From assembly GCF_014256275.1 (NCBI RefSeq), contig NZ_JACCFE010000002.1, forward strand, positions 4,382,001 to 4,446,000: a stretch of DNA of 64,000 bases. Direction: 5' to 3'. Below the pieces are notes generated by a model. The model was not told the DNA's origin and ran no database searches. It saw only the letters and a list, made by a program, of their open reading frames with translations. Below are positions 8,557 through 17,410 of the stretch, piece by piece; within the stretch, counting starts at the first letter, position 1, and each line of letters begins with the position of its first letter. The position numbers and the translations under genes are program-made. The DNA is from Rhodococcus sp. 4CII (GTDB lineage: Bacteria; Actinomycetota; Actinomycetes; Mycobacteriales; Mycobacteriaceae).

Positions 8557-10014
8557 TCAGCGGGTTACGAGTGGAGTGCGGGTGCGGTACATCCCCATCA
8601 GGGCGATGTAGAGGCCGGCGCTGACGAGCAGGCCGACCGGCAGGGACAGGTCCACGCCGACGGCGCGGGCGATCACTCCGGTGTAGATCTCGGCGTCGAC
8701 GCACAGGCCGGCCGCCGCGATGCCTGCGAACACGGCGATCGTTCCTGCCCAGTTGATTCCGCCGGTGAACCAGTACGGGCTGGTGCGGGTTTCGTCGCTG
8801 AGACCGGGGCCGTCGTAGCGGTTGCGTCGCCACAGGACGTCGGCGACGTAGACGGCCATCACGGGCCCCATGACGGTGACGACGAGTTGCATCATGTTGT
8901 TGACGGTGTCGAGGAAGTTGGAGACGAGTAGCGCGTACAGCGTCAGGGCCACACCGATCGAGCCGTCGAGAAGGACGCTGCGCGACCGGCGCAGGCGAAG
9001 CCCGACCGACTGCAGAGCCAGGCCGGAACTGTATGCCGTCATGGCATTGTTCGCGATGGTGCCGAAGATGACGGCGATCAGAAAGATCGGCGTGAACCAC
9101 GGCGGCACGATCGTCTCGAGGGCGGCCTGGGGGTCGGTCATGTCGAGAGCGGTTCCGGCCAGCGCGCCGAGTCCGGTGAACAGCACGCTGGGGACGAAGG
9201 CGCCGAGCGCCGTCCACGCCGCGACCGCGACGGGGGACGTGGTGCGCGGCAGATAGCGGGAGAAGTCCGCGCTGTTGGTGTAGGAGAGCGGGGCGGACGC
9301 CACGATCGTCAGACCGGCGAGCGCGGTCGCCCACAGATCGATGCCGTGCAGCGCCGATTCGGGCCGGTAGCTCCAGTTCGTCTCGGCCAGCACGAATCCG
9401 GCCATCACCACGAACACCAGGGTCAGGGTGACCGCCAGTGGTTGGTAGAGCCGCACGATCGTGGCGTGCCCATACACGCTGATGACCAGGGTGATCGCGG
9501 CGACCGCCAGGATCACCCCGATCTGGACCGGGGTGGTGACCTCGATGCCCAACCTCCCGACCAGGCTGAACGCGGTATACGACGCAGCAGCCCAGTTCAG
9601 CGCCAGATAGCAGACGCTGATGAACCAACTGGTCACGAGGATGTTCACCCGGTTGCCCCGGATGCCGAATATTGCCCGCGTGATCACCTCGCTGGGAGTC
9701 CCCGACGCCGGGCCGCTCGCGGCGACGATGCCGGTGAGGACCGAGAACAGATTGCCGGCCACGATCACGGCCAGGGCCTGCCACAACGTCAGGCCCATCA
9801 GGATCAGTGCGCCGCCGACCACGAGGGCCAGATAGCTGACGTTGGGCGCGGCCCACACCGCGAACAGGTCCCGGGCACGACCGTGCCGTTCGCTGTCGGG
9901 GATGACGTCGATGCCGTGCGATTCCACACGGCCGGCCAGATCGGCAGTCGACCCGGTATTGGGTGACCCTGTCTCGGGCGACTCCGTTCGGGAGTTCGCG
10001 GTGGTGGGTGCCAT
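8557..10014 (-). CDS. NCS1 family nucleobase/hydantoin-type permease
   Basis: The ATG at 10014 is preceded by GGAGGA at a good distance, so I use it rather than an upstream in-frame ATG at 10113 that overlaps an operator. The 485-residue product has about 12 membrane segments. It shows NCS1 family features: an early WAAPNVSYLALVVGGALI segment, SGPASGTPSEVITRAIFG, and SAPLSYTNSADFSRYLP in the middle. NCS1 proteins are cation-coupled importers of cytosine, purines, allantoin, hydantoins or thiamine precursors. The C45 hydrolase downstream suggests a cargo with an amide bond, such as a hydantoin or ureide. Two LacI-type operators lie upstream. Confidence 0.85.
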   Translation of the reverse strand: MAPTTANSRTESPETGSPNTGSTADLAGRVESHGIDVIPDSERHGRARDLFAVWAAPNVSYLALVVGGALILMGLTLWQALAVIVAGNLFSVLTGIVAASGPASGTPSEVITRAIFGIRGNRVNILVTSWFISVCYLALNWAAASYTAFSLVGRLGIEVTTPVQIGVILAVAAITLVISVYGHATIVRLYQPLAVTLTLVFVVMAGFVLAETNWSYRPESALHGIDLWATALAGLTIVASAPLSYTNSADFSRYLPRTTSPVAVAAWTALGAFVPSVLFTGLGALAGTALDMTDPQAALETIVPPWFTPIFLIAVIFGTIANNAMTAYSSGLALQSVGLRLRRSRSVLLDGSIGVALTLYALLVSNFLDTVNNMMQLVVTVMGPVMAVYVADVLWRRNRYDGPGLSDETRTSPYWFTGGINWAGTIAVFAGIAAAGLCVDAEIYTGVIARAVGVDLSLPVGLLVSAGLYIALMGMYRTRTPLVTR

Positions 10015-10095
10015 GAGGTCCTCCGGATGATCGGGCGGGGGAGCGGGCCACGGGTGCGTGCCGTAGACCTGCGTGATGCCGGTCACCGTACGGAA

Positions 10096-10145
10096 CCAAA
10101 TCGATTTGGACAATAGCGTCTCAGATCATAATTCAAATCGATTTG
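10096..10145. promoter_or_regulatory. Two LacI-type operators in the divergent promoter region
   Basis: CCAAATCGATTTGG (10096-10109) is a perfect 14-bp palindrome and CAAATCGATTTG (10134-10145) repeats its 12-bp core. Their centres are 37 bp apart, about 3.5 helical turns. They sit between the NCS1 permease (leftward) and the LacI-type gene (rightward). A palindrome with a central CG pair is typical of LacI/GalR operators, so the adjacent regulator is the likely binder. The two sites could repress both directions at once. Confidence 0.75.
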
Positions 10146-10174
10146 GTGCTGGTACGGGTTGATACCCTAGGTGG

Positions 10175-11224
10175 GTGACGGACAGGCGCCCGCGACCCAC
10201 GATCCACGACGTCGCACGCCGGGCAGGCGTGTCGGCGACAACGGTCTCGCATACGTTCAGCGGGAAGGGGGTCGTCGCGACCGCGACGCGTGAGCGGGTC
10301 CGGGTGGCGGCGAAATCGCTCGGCTACCGGCCGGACGTGGTGGCGCGGAGTCTGCGGAGCAACCGGCTCGGCGTGATCGCCCTCGTTCTCCGCCCGTTGG
10401 AAACGCTCGACTCGTTTCTTCCCGAGGGCGTCGACTACTTTCTGCGCTTCGCCGGGTCGGCGGCCCTGGCCGCGATGGAACTCGGCTACGGGCTGATGCT
10501 GGTATCCGATCCGACGCGGGAGGAGTCGCCCGCCGCTGCCCTGGCCTGTGACGGGTTCCTGATCACCGAACCCGTCGTGGACGATCCGCTGATCGAGATG
10601 CTGCTCGACGAGGGTGTGCCGTTCCTGTCCGTCGGGCGGGATCCGGCCCGCGTCGACTACCCGGAGTGGCTCGACACCGAGACCGAGGCCATGACAGGGC
10701 GTGTGCTTCGGCACCTCGAGGAGTGCGGCGCCAGCAGGGTCGCCCTCGTCGTCGGAACCGATGCGAACTCATGGAATCTCGGCGCCGAGGCGGCGTACCG
10801 GGCGTGGGCGGCGGAGCGCGATCAGGCAGAACTGGTCGCGGTCCGGCCGGAGACCGACGGGGAGGCCGGCGGGCGCGAGGCCGCGGACGAACTGTTCGAC
10901 CGCACCGACCCGCCGGATGCGGTGTACTGCCTGACGGGGCGCCACGCCGCCGGGGTGCTCGCCCGGGTCCGCGAGCGCGGACTCGCCGTCCCCGGCGACG
11001 TGCAGATCGTCGGCGGATCGGACTCGGAACACACGCGGTCGGCGACGCCGCCCATCACCTCGGTGGACCTACAACCCGAACTCCTTGCCCGGGTGGCAGT
11101 CACGGTGCTGACCAATCGGCTCGACGAACAGAGCCGGCCGGTGCCGCCCGGACCACTGCACGGCCGCCTCGTCGTCCGGCAGTCCACTCGGGAAGCGACG
11201 GAAGGCGCGGTGCCGCGACCCTGA
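10175..11224 (+). CDS. LacI family transcriptional regulator
   Basis: The product is 349 residues from a GTG start. The N-terminal helix-turn-helix is clear (TIHDVARRAGVSATTVSHTF, about residues 9-28), followed by the hinge helix region (about 45-58) and a periplasmic-binding-protein-like effector domain. It is divergent from the NCS1/C45 pair, with two perfect palindromes between them. It is therefore the probable repressor of that pair and of itself, released by the imported compound or a derivative. The start lies 29 bp from the nearer operator and has no strong ribosome binding site, so the transcript may have a very short leader. Confidence 0.9.
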   Translation: MTDRRPRPTIHDVARRAGVSATTVSHTFSGKGVVATATRERVRVAAKSLGYRPDVVARSLRSNRLGVIALVLRPLETLDSFLPEGVDYFLRFAGSAALAAMELGYGLMLVSDPTREESPAAALACDGFLITEPVVDDPLIEMLLDEGVPFLSVGRDPARVDYPEWLDTETEAMTGRVLRHLEECGASRVALVVGTDANSWNLGAEAAYRAWAAERDQAELVAVRPETDGEAGGREAADELFDRTDPPDAVYCLTGRHAAGVLARVRERGLAVPGDVQIVGGSDSEHTRSATPPITSVDLQPELLARVAVTVLTNRLDEQSRPVPPGPLHGRLVVRQSTREATEGAVPRP

Positions 11225-11229
11225 TCCCC

Positions 11230-11601
11230 TCAGACGTCGATGCGCAGGAAGTTGTTCGCCCAGTTGGTCTCACCGTTCGCGGTGACGAAGTAATTGATGC
11301 TGGGAAAGATTCCGCAATCGAAGTACTGGGCGATCGCCGATTCGCCGGGGGCGAGGGGGCCGAGGTCCTGGGGTGCGTACGTGAGCGGGGTGTGGACGGT
11401 CACCCCCGTGGCCGTGCCGTCGCCCACGTTCGTGACCCGCACGGCGCACGCACTGACACCCTGGGCATTCGCCTGCGTGATCGCGAGATCCGGCCCGCCA
11501 CCGAGGGAGCCGAACGGCGCAGCGGACGCCGTCGCGACTCCCGCAGCCGTCACGCCCGCGATCATGGCCCCCGCCACTGCCATCCGTCGAAGGTTGCGCA
11601 T
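11230..11601 (-). CDS. Small secreted protein with CARDB-like domain
   Basis: Started at the ATG at 11601 (after GAGGAAAGGG), the product has 123 residues. Residues 1-27 form a signal peptide with a basic N-terminus, a hydrophobic core and an ASA-AP cleavage site. The mature part (about 95 residues) resembles small beta-sandwich domains of the CARDB/DUF11 type: PDLAITQANAQGVSACAVRV, then TNVGDGTATGV, and a DLGPLAPGES turn. Two cysteines in the mature region could form a disulfide. It is convergent with the LacI gene, only 5 bp from its stop. The function is unknown; an extracellular or cell-wall-associated role is inferred. Confidence 0.7.
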   Translation of the reverse strand: MRNLRRMAVAGAMIAGVTAAGVATASAAPFGSLGGGPDLAITQANAQGVSACAVRVTNVGDGTATGVTVHTPLTYAPQDLGPLAPGESAIAQYFDCGIFPSINYFVTANGETNWANNFLRIDV

Positions 11602-11720
11602 GGATGTGCCCTTTCCTCGGTTGTCCGGATTGTGCCGATTCGTACCGTACTTGCACAGGCGGCGCGGGGAACGCAGGCGAATGAAACCCACGGTCGTGTC
11701 GTCGGCAGAGCGGGAGATCC

Positions 11721-12485
11721 GTGATCGGTCCAGTACGTTCTTGTGTCATGAGGCTTTTGGACGGGTGGACACCGGGCTGTCACACGGTCGGTGGGATCAC
11801 ACACTCGACCTACCGCAGGGGGCGTGGGCCGGGCGTCATCGTGATCCACGAAGTGCCGGGTGTGACGCCGGAGGTGATCGGATTCGCGGAGGAGGTCGTC
11901 GCCCGAGGGCACACCGTGGTGATGCCCTCCCTGTTCGGGAAGCCGGAGCGGGGGTACGGCACGCTCAGCACCGTCAGTTCGCTGGCGCAGGTCTGCGTGA
12001 GCCGGGAGTTCACGAAACTGGCGCTCGGCAGGACGGCACCGGTGGCGGTGTGGTTGCGGTCGCTGGCGCGCGATCTGCACGAGGAACTCGGTGGCATCGG
12101 AGTCGGTGCGGTCGGAATGTGCTTCACGGGTGGCTATGCGTTGGCGATGATGGTCGACGCCCCGGTGGTGGCGCCCGTGCTGGCGCAGCCGTCCGCCCCG
12201 TTTCCGGTCGGCGAGACGCGTAGACGGGACCTCGGGCTCAGCCCCGCAGACCTGGACGTGGTGCGCGCGAAGGTGAACGCCGGCTGCCAGGTCCTTGGCC
12301 TGCGGTTTCGGGAGGACGGTCTGGTGGGCAATCGCTTCGAGACGCTGCGCCGCGAGTTCGGCGACAACTTCATCGCGGTGGAGTTTCCGGGCGCGGAGCA
12401 CTCGACGCTGACCGCGCACCGGCGGCAGGAGGGTGTCGAGCGGGTGCTGGCGTTCTTCGCCGACAAACTCGGCGGCCCCGACTGA
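11721..12485 (+). CDS. Dienelactone hydrolase family protein
   Basis: The 254-residue alpha/beta hydrolase carries the dienelactone hydrolase nucleophile cysteine in GMCFTGGYAL (Cys134), a GVIVIHEVPGVTPEV segment that corresponds to the conserved oxyanion/Glu region near residue 42, and a histidine in AEHSTLT near residue 227. The Cys-Asp-His triad and length fit the family, which opens lactones in aromatic catabolism but includes many other hydrolases. I use the GTG at 11721, preceded by GGGAG; an ATG at 11748 is an alternative without a clear ribosome binding site. It is divergent from the secreted-protein gene. Confidence 0.8.
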   Translation: MIGPVRSCVMRLLDGWTPGCHTVGGITHSTYRRGRGPGVIVIHEVPGVTPEVIGFAEEVVARGHTVVMPSLFGKPERGYGTLSTVSSLAQVCVSREFTKLALGRTAPVAVWLRSLARDLHEELGGIGVGAVGMCFTGGYALAMMVDAPVVAPVLAQPSAPFPVGETRRRDLGLSPADLDVVRAKVNAGCQVLGLRFREDGLVGNRFETLRREFGDNFIAVEFPGAEHSTLTAHRRQEGVERVLAFFADKLGGPD

Positions 12486-12637
12486 AGGGCGATACCCGCC
12501 AAAACCGCGTCAGGATTGCGGGCGGGGGAGTCATTTCGGCGTCAAGATCGGCTGCAGCCCCGCTGGGCGGGGGTAGATCTGGAACTGATCCCCCGCGTTG
12601 TTCGACCCGGGGATCCCACCGGATCGAGGAGGTTCCG

Positions 12638-13039
12638 ATGACGATGCATCTGCCGCACCCGTTCGTTCACGAACAGGCGCGCGAGAACACGGTGCTCGAC
12701 GTGTCCGAGATGGGCCCGGGCATCGAGGACGCGGTGCGTGCGGTGATGGACCAGCCACGGCTGCGGTTGGTTGGGTTCCGCTGCAGTGTCTCGTCCGGGT
12801 CCGATGATCCGCAGTCCGTCGCCGGCCGTGTCGACGACGTGATCGGCCTGATGGAACAGGTGCGGCGCGATTACGGCGTGATCCTGACCGAATTGATGCT
12901 GCTGGATGCAGATCCCACCGGCATCCGCGACGCCGTCGACGACGGTCTGGACGAAGCCTGCGCCCGCAACCGATACCCCCGCCCGACGGTCGTTTTCGCG
13001 GGCACCGGCGCCGGTGTCTCGGCCTTGACGAGATCTTGA
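12638..13039 (+). CDS. Conserved hypothetical protein
   Basis: The 133-residue product starts at an ATG preceded by GAGGAGG at ideal spacing and has codon use like its neighbours. It has no signal peptide, membrane segment or motif that I recognise. The sequence is mixed alpha/beta with an acidic central part (about residues 50-100). It stands alone between the dienelactone-hydrolase-like gene and the TetR gene, all in the same direction. No function can be assigned. Confidence 0.6.
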   Translation: MTMHLPHPFVHEQARENTVLDVSEMGPGIEDAVRAVMDQPRLRLVGFRCSVSSGSDDPQSVAGRVDDVIGLMEQVRRDYGVILTELMLLDADPTGIRDAVDDGLDEACARNRYPRPTVVFAGTGAGVSALTRS

Positions 13040-13050
13040 CGCCACACCCC

Positions 13051-13098
13051 TTGCGTACTGGTTGAACGCGTGTTTAGGGTATTAAACATGCGTTCAAC
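13051..13098 (+). promoter_or_regulatory. TetR promoter with overlapping 38-bp palindromic operator
   Basis: GTTGAACGCGTGTTTA (13061-13076) and TAAACATGCGTTCAAC (13083-13098) form 16-bp inverted arms with one mismatch around GGGTAT. A TTGCGT hexamer (13051-13056) and TAGGGT (13075-13080), 18 bp apart, could be the -35 and -10 elements. The right arm covers the ATG at 13088. A TetR dimer pair bound here would block transcription of the regulator and ABC exporter. Confidence 0.7.
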
Positions 13099-13792
13099 CC
13101 GTGCTGGTTCCGAGACCCCGCAACCCGACCTGACCACCCGCGCCCGAGTGCGCGACGCGGCGATCACGGTGTTCGGCGATCACGGTTTCAGTACCGGAGT
13201 GCGGGCGATCGCCACCGCCGCCGGGGTGTCGCCGGGCCTGGTGATCCACCACTTCGGTTCGAAGGACGGTCTGCGCTCCGAATGTGACCAGCACGTCCTG
13301 CGGATCATCCGCGAGCAGAAGGCGGAGGCGATCTCGACGCCCGGACCGGCCGGAGCCATGCAGGCCCTCGCCGACATCGAGCAGTACGCGCCGCTCGTCG
13401 CGTACATCGTGCGTAGTTTCCAGGCCGGCGGCGGTCTCGGCGAATCGCTCTTCGAGCACATGGTCGAAGACACCGCGGAGTACCTCGAAGTGGGAGTGGC
13501 GGCGGGGCGTGTGCGGGCCAGCCGCAACCCGCAGGCGCGGGCACGTTATCTCACCCTCTACAACGTCGGCGCGCTGCTTCTCTATCTGCAGATGCGCGCC
13601 GACAAGGAAAGTCCGCTCGACTACGCGACGGCTATCCGCGACCTCGCCACCGACGTCACGCTGCCCGCCCTCGAGATGTACACCGAAGGCCTGCTCCCGG
13701 ATTCGTCGACGCTCGAGGCGTACCTGGCCACCGAAGACGGTGCCGCACAGGCGGCTGCCGCACACACAGAATTCAAAGACTCCCCGAACTAG
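13088..13792 (+). CDS. TetR family regulator of the adjacent ABC exporter
   Basis: With the ATG at 13088 the product has 234 residues. The N-terminal TetR helix-turn-helix is at about residues 15-60 (RDAAITVFGDHGF, then IATAAGVSPGLVIHHFGSKD). The remainder is a helical ligand-binding domain. No ribosome binding site precedes the ATG, and the probable -10 element ends 7 bp before it, so the mRNA is probably leaderless, which is common in actinobacteria. The gene is 8 bp from the ABC ATPase and the 38-bp palindrome overlaps its start, both pointing to autoregulation and control of the exporter. A drug or toxic metabolite is the likely inducer. Confidence 0.9.
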   Translation: MRSTRAGSETPQPDLTTRARVRDAAITVFGDHGFSTGVRAIATAAGVSPGLVIHHFGSKDGLRSECDQHVLRIIREQKAEAISTPGPAGAMQALADIEQYAPLVAYIVRSFQAGGGLGESLFEHMVEDTAEYLEVGVAAGRVRASRNPQARARYLTLYNVGALLLYLQMRADKESPLDYATAIRDLATDVTLPALEMYTEGLLPDSSTLEAYLATEDGAAQAAAAHTEFKDSPN

Positions 13793-13800
13793 GAGTAGCT

Positions 13801-14730
13801 ATGAGTGCGATCATCGAAGTGCGCAACCTGGTGAAGACGTTCGGACGAACCCGGGCGCTGGACGGACTCGACCTCGAGGTCGGCGAAGGTGAGGTGCACG
13901 GGTTCCTCGGGCCGAACGGCGCCGGAAAATCCACCACCATCCGCGTCCTCCTCGGCAGCCTCCGCGCGGACAGCGGTGAGGCCACCGTGTTCGGTCGCGA
14001 TCCCTGGCGCGACGCCGTCGCCCTGCACCTCGAGATGGCGTATGTGCCCGGCGACGTGACGCTGTGGCCGTCGTTGTCCGGAGGCGAGACCATCGATCTC
14101 CTCGCTCGGATGCGCGGCGGGCTCGACGAGACCCGCAAACAGGAGCTGATCGAGCGTTTCGACCTCGACCCTCGGAAGAAGGGGCGCGCGTACTCGAAGG
14201 GTAATCGTCAGAAGGTGGCGTTGGTGTCGGCGTTCTCGTCGCACGCTCGCCTGCTCCTACTCGACGAACCCACCTCGGGCCTGGACCCGTTGATGGAACA
14301 GGTCTTCCGGGAGTGCGTCGCCGAGGCCCGCGGCCGCGGGGTGACGGTGCTGCTGTCCAGTCACATCCTGTCCGAGGTGGAGGCGCTGTGCGAACGGGTC
14401 ACCATCATCAGGGCGGGACGGACGGTCGAATCGGGCACGCTCGCGTCGATGCGACACCTCAGCCGCACGTCGATCACCGCCGAACTCCTCGGTGACCCCG
14501 GCGATCTCGGCCGCATCGAGGGCGTCGAGGATATCCACCTCGACGGGTCGACGCTGCACTGCCAGGTCGACAGCGAACATCTCGGCGAGCTCATCCGGGT
14601 GCTCGGCGACACCGGGGTGCGGAGCCTCGTCAGCAAGCCGCCGACCCTCGAAGAACTGTTCCTGCGGCACTATGAGATCGACGACGGCACGACGGCGTCG
14701 TCCGGAACGGTGGAGAAGGTGCGGGCATGA
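13801..14730 (+). CDS. ABC exporter ATP-binding subunit
   Basis: The 309-residue protein is a complete ABC ATPase: Walker A GPNGAGKST (about residues 38-46), a signature-like YSKGNRQKV (about 131-139) in place of LSGGQ, Walker B LLLLDEPTSGLD (about 151-162) and the H-loop SSHIL (about 192). The C-terminal 80 residues form the extra domain found in drug and polyketide exporters of the DrrA/CcmA type. An AGGAG site precedes the ATG. Its stop overlaps the permease start (ATGA). With the TetR gene upstream this forms an efflux operon. Confidence 0.9.
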   Translation: MSAIIEVRNLVKTFGRTRALDGLDLEVGEGEVHGFLGPNGAGKSTTIRVLLGSLRADSGEATVFGRDPWRDAVALHLEMAYVPGDVTLWPSLSGGETIDLLARMRGGLDETRKQELIERFDLDPRKKGRAYSKGNRQKVALVSAFSSHARLLLLDEPTSGLDPLMEQVFRECVAEARGRGVTVLLSSHILSEVEALCERVTIIRAGRTVESGTLASMRHLSRTSITAELLGDPGDLGRIEGVEDIHLDGSTLHCQVDSEHLGELIRVLGDTGVRSLVSKPPTLEELFLRHYEIDDGTTASSGTVEKVRA

Positions 14731-16364
14731 GTACCGCAACGGTATCCCGGTACCGGCCGACCGAGCCGGCGCCGGTGTCCTCCTCGGATTTCACGGGGAC
14801 ACTGCACTTTCTGCGGTTGTTCCTGCGCCGGGACCGGATCGCGCTGCCACTGTGGATCCTGATCTTCGCGTTCGCGCCGGCCCTGTACGTGGCGAGCATC
14901 GCCGACATCTACACCTCCGACGCCCAGTTGGCGGACTTCGCGGCGACGACGGCGGCCAGTCCGGCGCAGATCGCGATGTACGGGCCGATCTTCAACTCCA
15001 GCCTCGGGTCGGTCGGAGTGTGGAAGGCCGGCATCTACTACACACTGATCGGGCTGGTGGTGATCCTCACGGTCATCCGGCACACCCGCGCCGAGGAGGA
15101 GACCGGCCGGGCCGAGCTCCTCGATTCCACGTCCGTCGGACGGTACGCGGGGTTGACGGCGGCACTGACCCTGGCGGGCGGCGCCTCCGTCGTCACCGGA
15201 ATACTCTGCGCGGCAGCGTTGCTCGGCCGCGACCTGCCGGTGGGTGGTTCGGTGGCCTTCGGCACGTCCCTGGCCTGCTCGGGACTCGTGTTCACGGCGG
15301 TGGCCGCCGTCGCGGCGCAGGTGAGTACCGGCGCCCGCGTCGCTCGCGGCATCGCACTGACGGTGCTCGGCGTCGCCTTCGCCGTGCGCGCAGTCGGTGA
15401 CGCCGGCTCCGGCACCCTGTCCTGGTTCTCGCCGCTCGGCTGGGCGCTCCAGATCCGTCCGTACGCCGACGAACGGTGGTGGGTAATCGTCCCCAGCCTC
15501 GTCACGGCAGTCGTCCTCACCTGGGTGGCCTACGCACTCCTGCGCCGACGGGATGTCGGGGCCGGACTGATCGCCGAACGCCCCGGACCCACCGCCGCAT
15601 CGCCGGCACTCGGCGGCACGTTCGGGCTGGCCTGGCGGATGCACCGTGGCACGCTCGCCGCCTGGACGGCCGGCCTCGGGTTGTACGGTCTGCTCATCGG
15701 CAGCGCCGCCGAGGGGATCGGCGGGCAGGTCGGCGACAGCCAGACGATCCGGGACATCATCCTTCGGATGGGTGGTTCGCAGTCGCTGGAGGAATCGTTC
15801 ATCGGGTACGCGTTCACGATGCTCGCGATCGCCGCCGCGGCCTACGCGATCTCCGCCTCGCTGCGCATGCATTCCGAGGAGAACGCCCAGCGGCTCGAAC
15901 CCGTGACGGCCGGCTCGGTCGGCCGTGTCCGCTGGGCGTCGAGCCACATCCTGTTCGCGTTCGTGGGTCCCGCCGTCGCGATGGTGGTGGCCGGGGCGGC
16001 CGCCGGATTCACCTACGGCGCATCCGTCGGCGACGTGGGTGGGGCTCTGCCCGACGTGGTCGGGGCGGCGCTCGTGCAACTCCCCGGAATCTGGGTGCTC
16101 GCCGGCGTGACGGTCCTCCTGTTCGGGGTGATCCCGCGATTCACGCCCGTGGCATGGGGAGTGCTCGTCGCGTTCCTGCTGATCTTCATGGTCGGATCGA
16201 TCGCGCAGTTCCCGCAGGCGGTACTCGACCTCGAGCCGTTCAGCCACGCTCCGAAACTGCCGGGCGGGCAGTTCACGGCCACCCCGATTCTGTGGCTGCT
16301 GCTGATCACGGCCGCACTGATCGTGGTGGGCGTGACGGCGTTCCGGCGGCGCGACCTGCGCTGA
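14727..16364 (+). CDS. ABC exporter permease, antibiotic-exporter type
   Basis: The 545-residue product has about 12 hydrophobic segments arranged as two six-helix halves, the pattern of the large ABC-2 type permeases annotated as polyketide or anthracycline exporters in actinobacteria. The start overlaps the ATPase stop. Residues 1-25 are a cytosolic tail. A typical HTRAEEETGRAELLDSTSVG segment near residue 116 couples to the ATPase. The protein together with the upstream ATPase should form an exporter under TetR control. The exported compound is unknown. Confidence 0.85.
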   Translation: MSTATVSRYRPTEPAPVSSSDFTGTLHFLRLFLRRDRIALPLWILIFAFAPALYVASIADIYTSDAQLADFAATTAASPAQIAMYGPIFNSSLGSVGVWKAGIYYTLIGLVVILTVIRHTRAEEETGRAELLDSTSVGRYAGLTAALTLAGGASVVTGILCAAALLGRDLPVGGSVAFGTSLACSGLVFTAVAAVAAQVSTGARVARGIALTVLGVAFAVRAVGDAGSGTLSWFSPLGWALQIRPYADERWWVIVPSLVTAVVLTWVAYALLRRRDVGAGLIAERPGPTAASPALGGTFGLAWRMHRGTLAAWTAGLGLYGLLIGSAAEGIGGQVGDSQTIRDIILRMGGSQSLEESFIGYAFTMLAIAAAAYAISASLRMHSEENAQRLEPVTAGSVGRVRWASSHILFAFVGPAVAMVVAGAAAGFTYGASVGDVGGALPDVVGAALVQLPGIWVLAGVTVLLFGVIPRFTPVAWGVLVAFLLIFMVGSIAQFPQAVLDLEPFSHAPKLPGGQFTATPILWLLLITAALIVVGVTAFRRRDLR

Positions 16365-16374
16365 GCGTCACCGG

Positions 16375-16408
16375 GTGTGCACACTGAAGGGATGGCGCGT
16401 GTGCACAC
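16375..16408. promoter_or_regulatory. Two GTGTGCACAC palindromes around the IclR start
   Basis: The 10-bp palindrome GTGTGCACAC occurs at 16375-16384 and again at 16399-16408, with centres 24 bp apart. The first lies just after the exporter stop codon and the second covers the start region of the IclR gene. They look like paired operator sites for autoregulation. The second copy also encodes part of the protein (VHT), so its perfect repetition is unlikely to be coding constraint alone. Confidence 0.5.
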
Positions 16409-17141
16409 CGGCGAGTCCGTCTTGGCCCGGACGGTGCGGATCGTCGAATCGTTCCGCTCGGACGATTCGCTGCTGACCGTGTCCGAGATCGCGCGACGGT
16501 CCGGTCTCCACATCTCGACCACGTCGCGGCTGATCGACGAACTCGTCGGATGCGGCTGGCTCGAGCGGGAGAACCGGCAGGTGCGGATCGGGGTGCGCCT
16601 GTGGGAGGTCGCGTCGCGGGCGTCCCCGACCCTCGGGCTCCGGGAAGCGGCGATGCCGTTCATGGAAGACCTGCACGCCGTCGTCGGGCAGCACACCCAG
16701 CTGGGGGTGCTCGAAGGGGACGAGGTGTTGTTCGTCGAGCGCCTGACGGCACCCGGCGCGGTGGTCAACTACACGCGCATCGCCGGCCGGATGCCGCTGC
16801 ACGTGTCGTCGTCCGGGCTGGTCCTGCTGGCGCACGCCTCGCCGGACCTTCAGGAGCGGATCCTGGGGGAGCCGTTGAAGGTGTTCACCGACAAGACGAT
16901 TCGTACCCCCCGGCAGTTGCGCGGGGTGCTGGCCGACGTCCGCAGGCAGGGCTTCATCCTCTGTGCCGGTCACCTGTACCCGGACACCACCGGTGTCGCG
17001 GTTCCGGTGCGGGACGGCGCCGGACGGGTGGTCGCCGCGCTGTCGGTGATCGTCCCGAACGACGAGAAGGCGTACGCGCAGATCCCGGTGCTGCAGGCGG
17101 CCGCGAGGGGTATCACCCGGGTGATGGCGGCGGCGAAGTAG
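16392..17141 (+). CDS. IclR family transcriptional regulator
   Basis: The protein (249 residues from the ATG at 16392) has the IclR winged helix-turn-helix at about residues 10-60 (LLTVSEIARRSGLHISTTSR) and the effector domain after it. The start is uncertain: GTG at 16377, ATG at 16392 or GTG at 16401 are in frame, and the GAAGGGA at 16386-16392 is best spaced for 16401. It lies 12 bp or more after the ABC permease and before the P450 module. IclR relatives often control aromatic-acid genes such as pobA or pca, so control of the P450/reductase pair is a reasonable inference. Confidence 0.88.
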   Translation: MARVHTGESVLARTVRIVESFRSDDSLLTVSEIARRSGLHISTTSRLIDELVGCGWLERENRQVRIGVRLWEVASRASPTLGLREAAMPFMEDLHAVVGQHTQLGVLEGDEVLFVERLTAPGAVVNYTRIAGRMPLHVSSSGLVLLAHASPDLQERILGEPLKVFTDKTIRTPRQLRGVLADVRRQGFILCAGHLYPDTTGVAVPVRDGAGRVVAALSVIVPNDEKAYAQIPVLQAAARGITRVMAAAK

Positions 17142-17221
17142 CCCGCACCGGTGCGGTGGACTATCCGCCCGGCCCGTGCCACGGTGGAATCGGAACCACT
17201 TCTCCCGGAAAGCGCAGCGCC

Positions 17222-17377
17222 ATGGAAAGCACATCGCACACCAGCCCCCTGGAATGCCCGGACTGCCACGCCCTCACCGCGAACCTCGAGGCCCACAAAC
17301 ACTGGCACTCCCGTCTCGTCCACGACATCGCCACGGCCGTCGACAAGGACATCAGCCGTCGGGCCCACACCCCGTGA
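17222..17377 (+). CDS. Small protein with CxxC...HxxxH zinc-finger-like motif
   Basis: The 51-residue product has CPDC at residues 12-15 and then a helix with HKHWH (about 28-32), a spacing like a treble-clef or C2H2 zinc finger. The rest is a short amphipathic helix ending in a basic tail. A GGAAAG stretch lies upstream of the ATG. The codon pattern is consistent with a real gene. No family name is assigned; small proteins of this type occur near regulators in actinobacteria, but I cannot confirm that here. Metal binding is inferred from the cysteine/histidine pattern. Confidence 0.5.
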   Translation: MESTSHTSPLECPDCHALTANLEAHKHWHSRLVHDIATAVDKDISRRAHTP

Positions 17378-17410
17378 TCTCAGGCTGAGTGACCCTGGTT
17401 ACGTCTTTAC

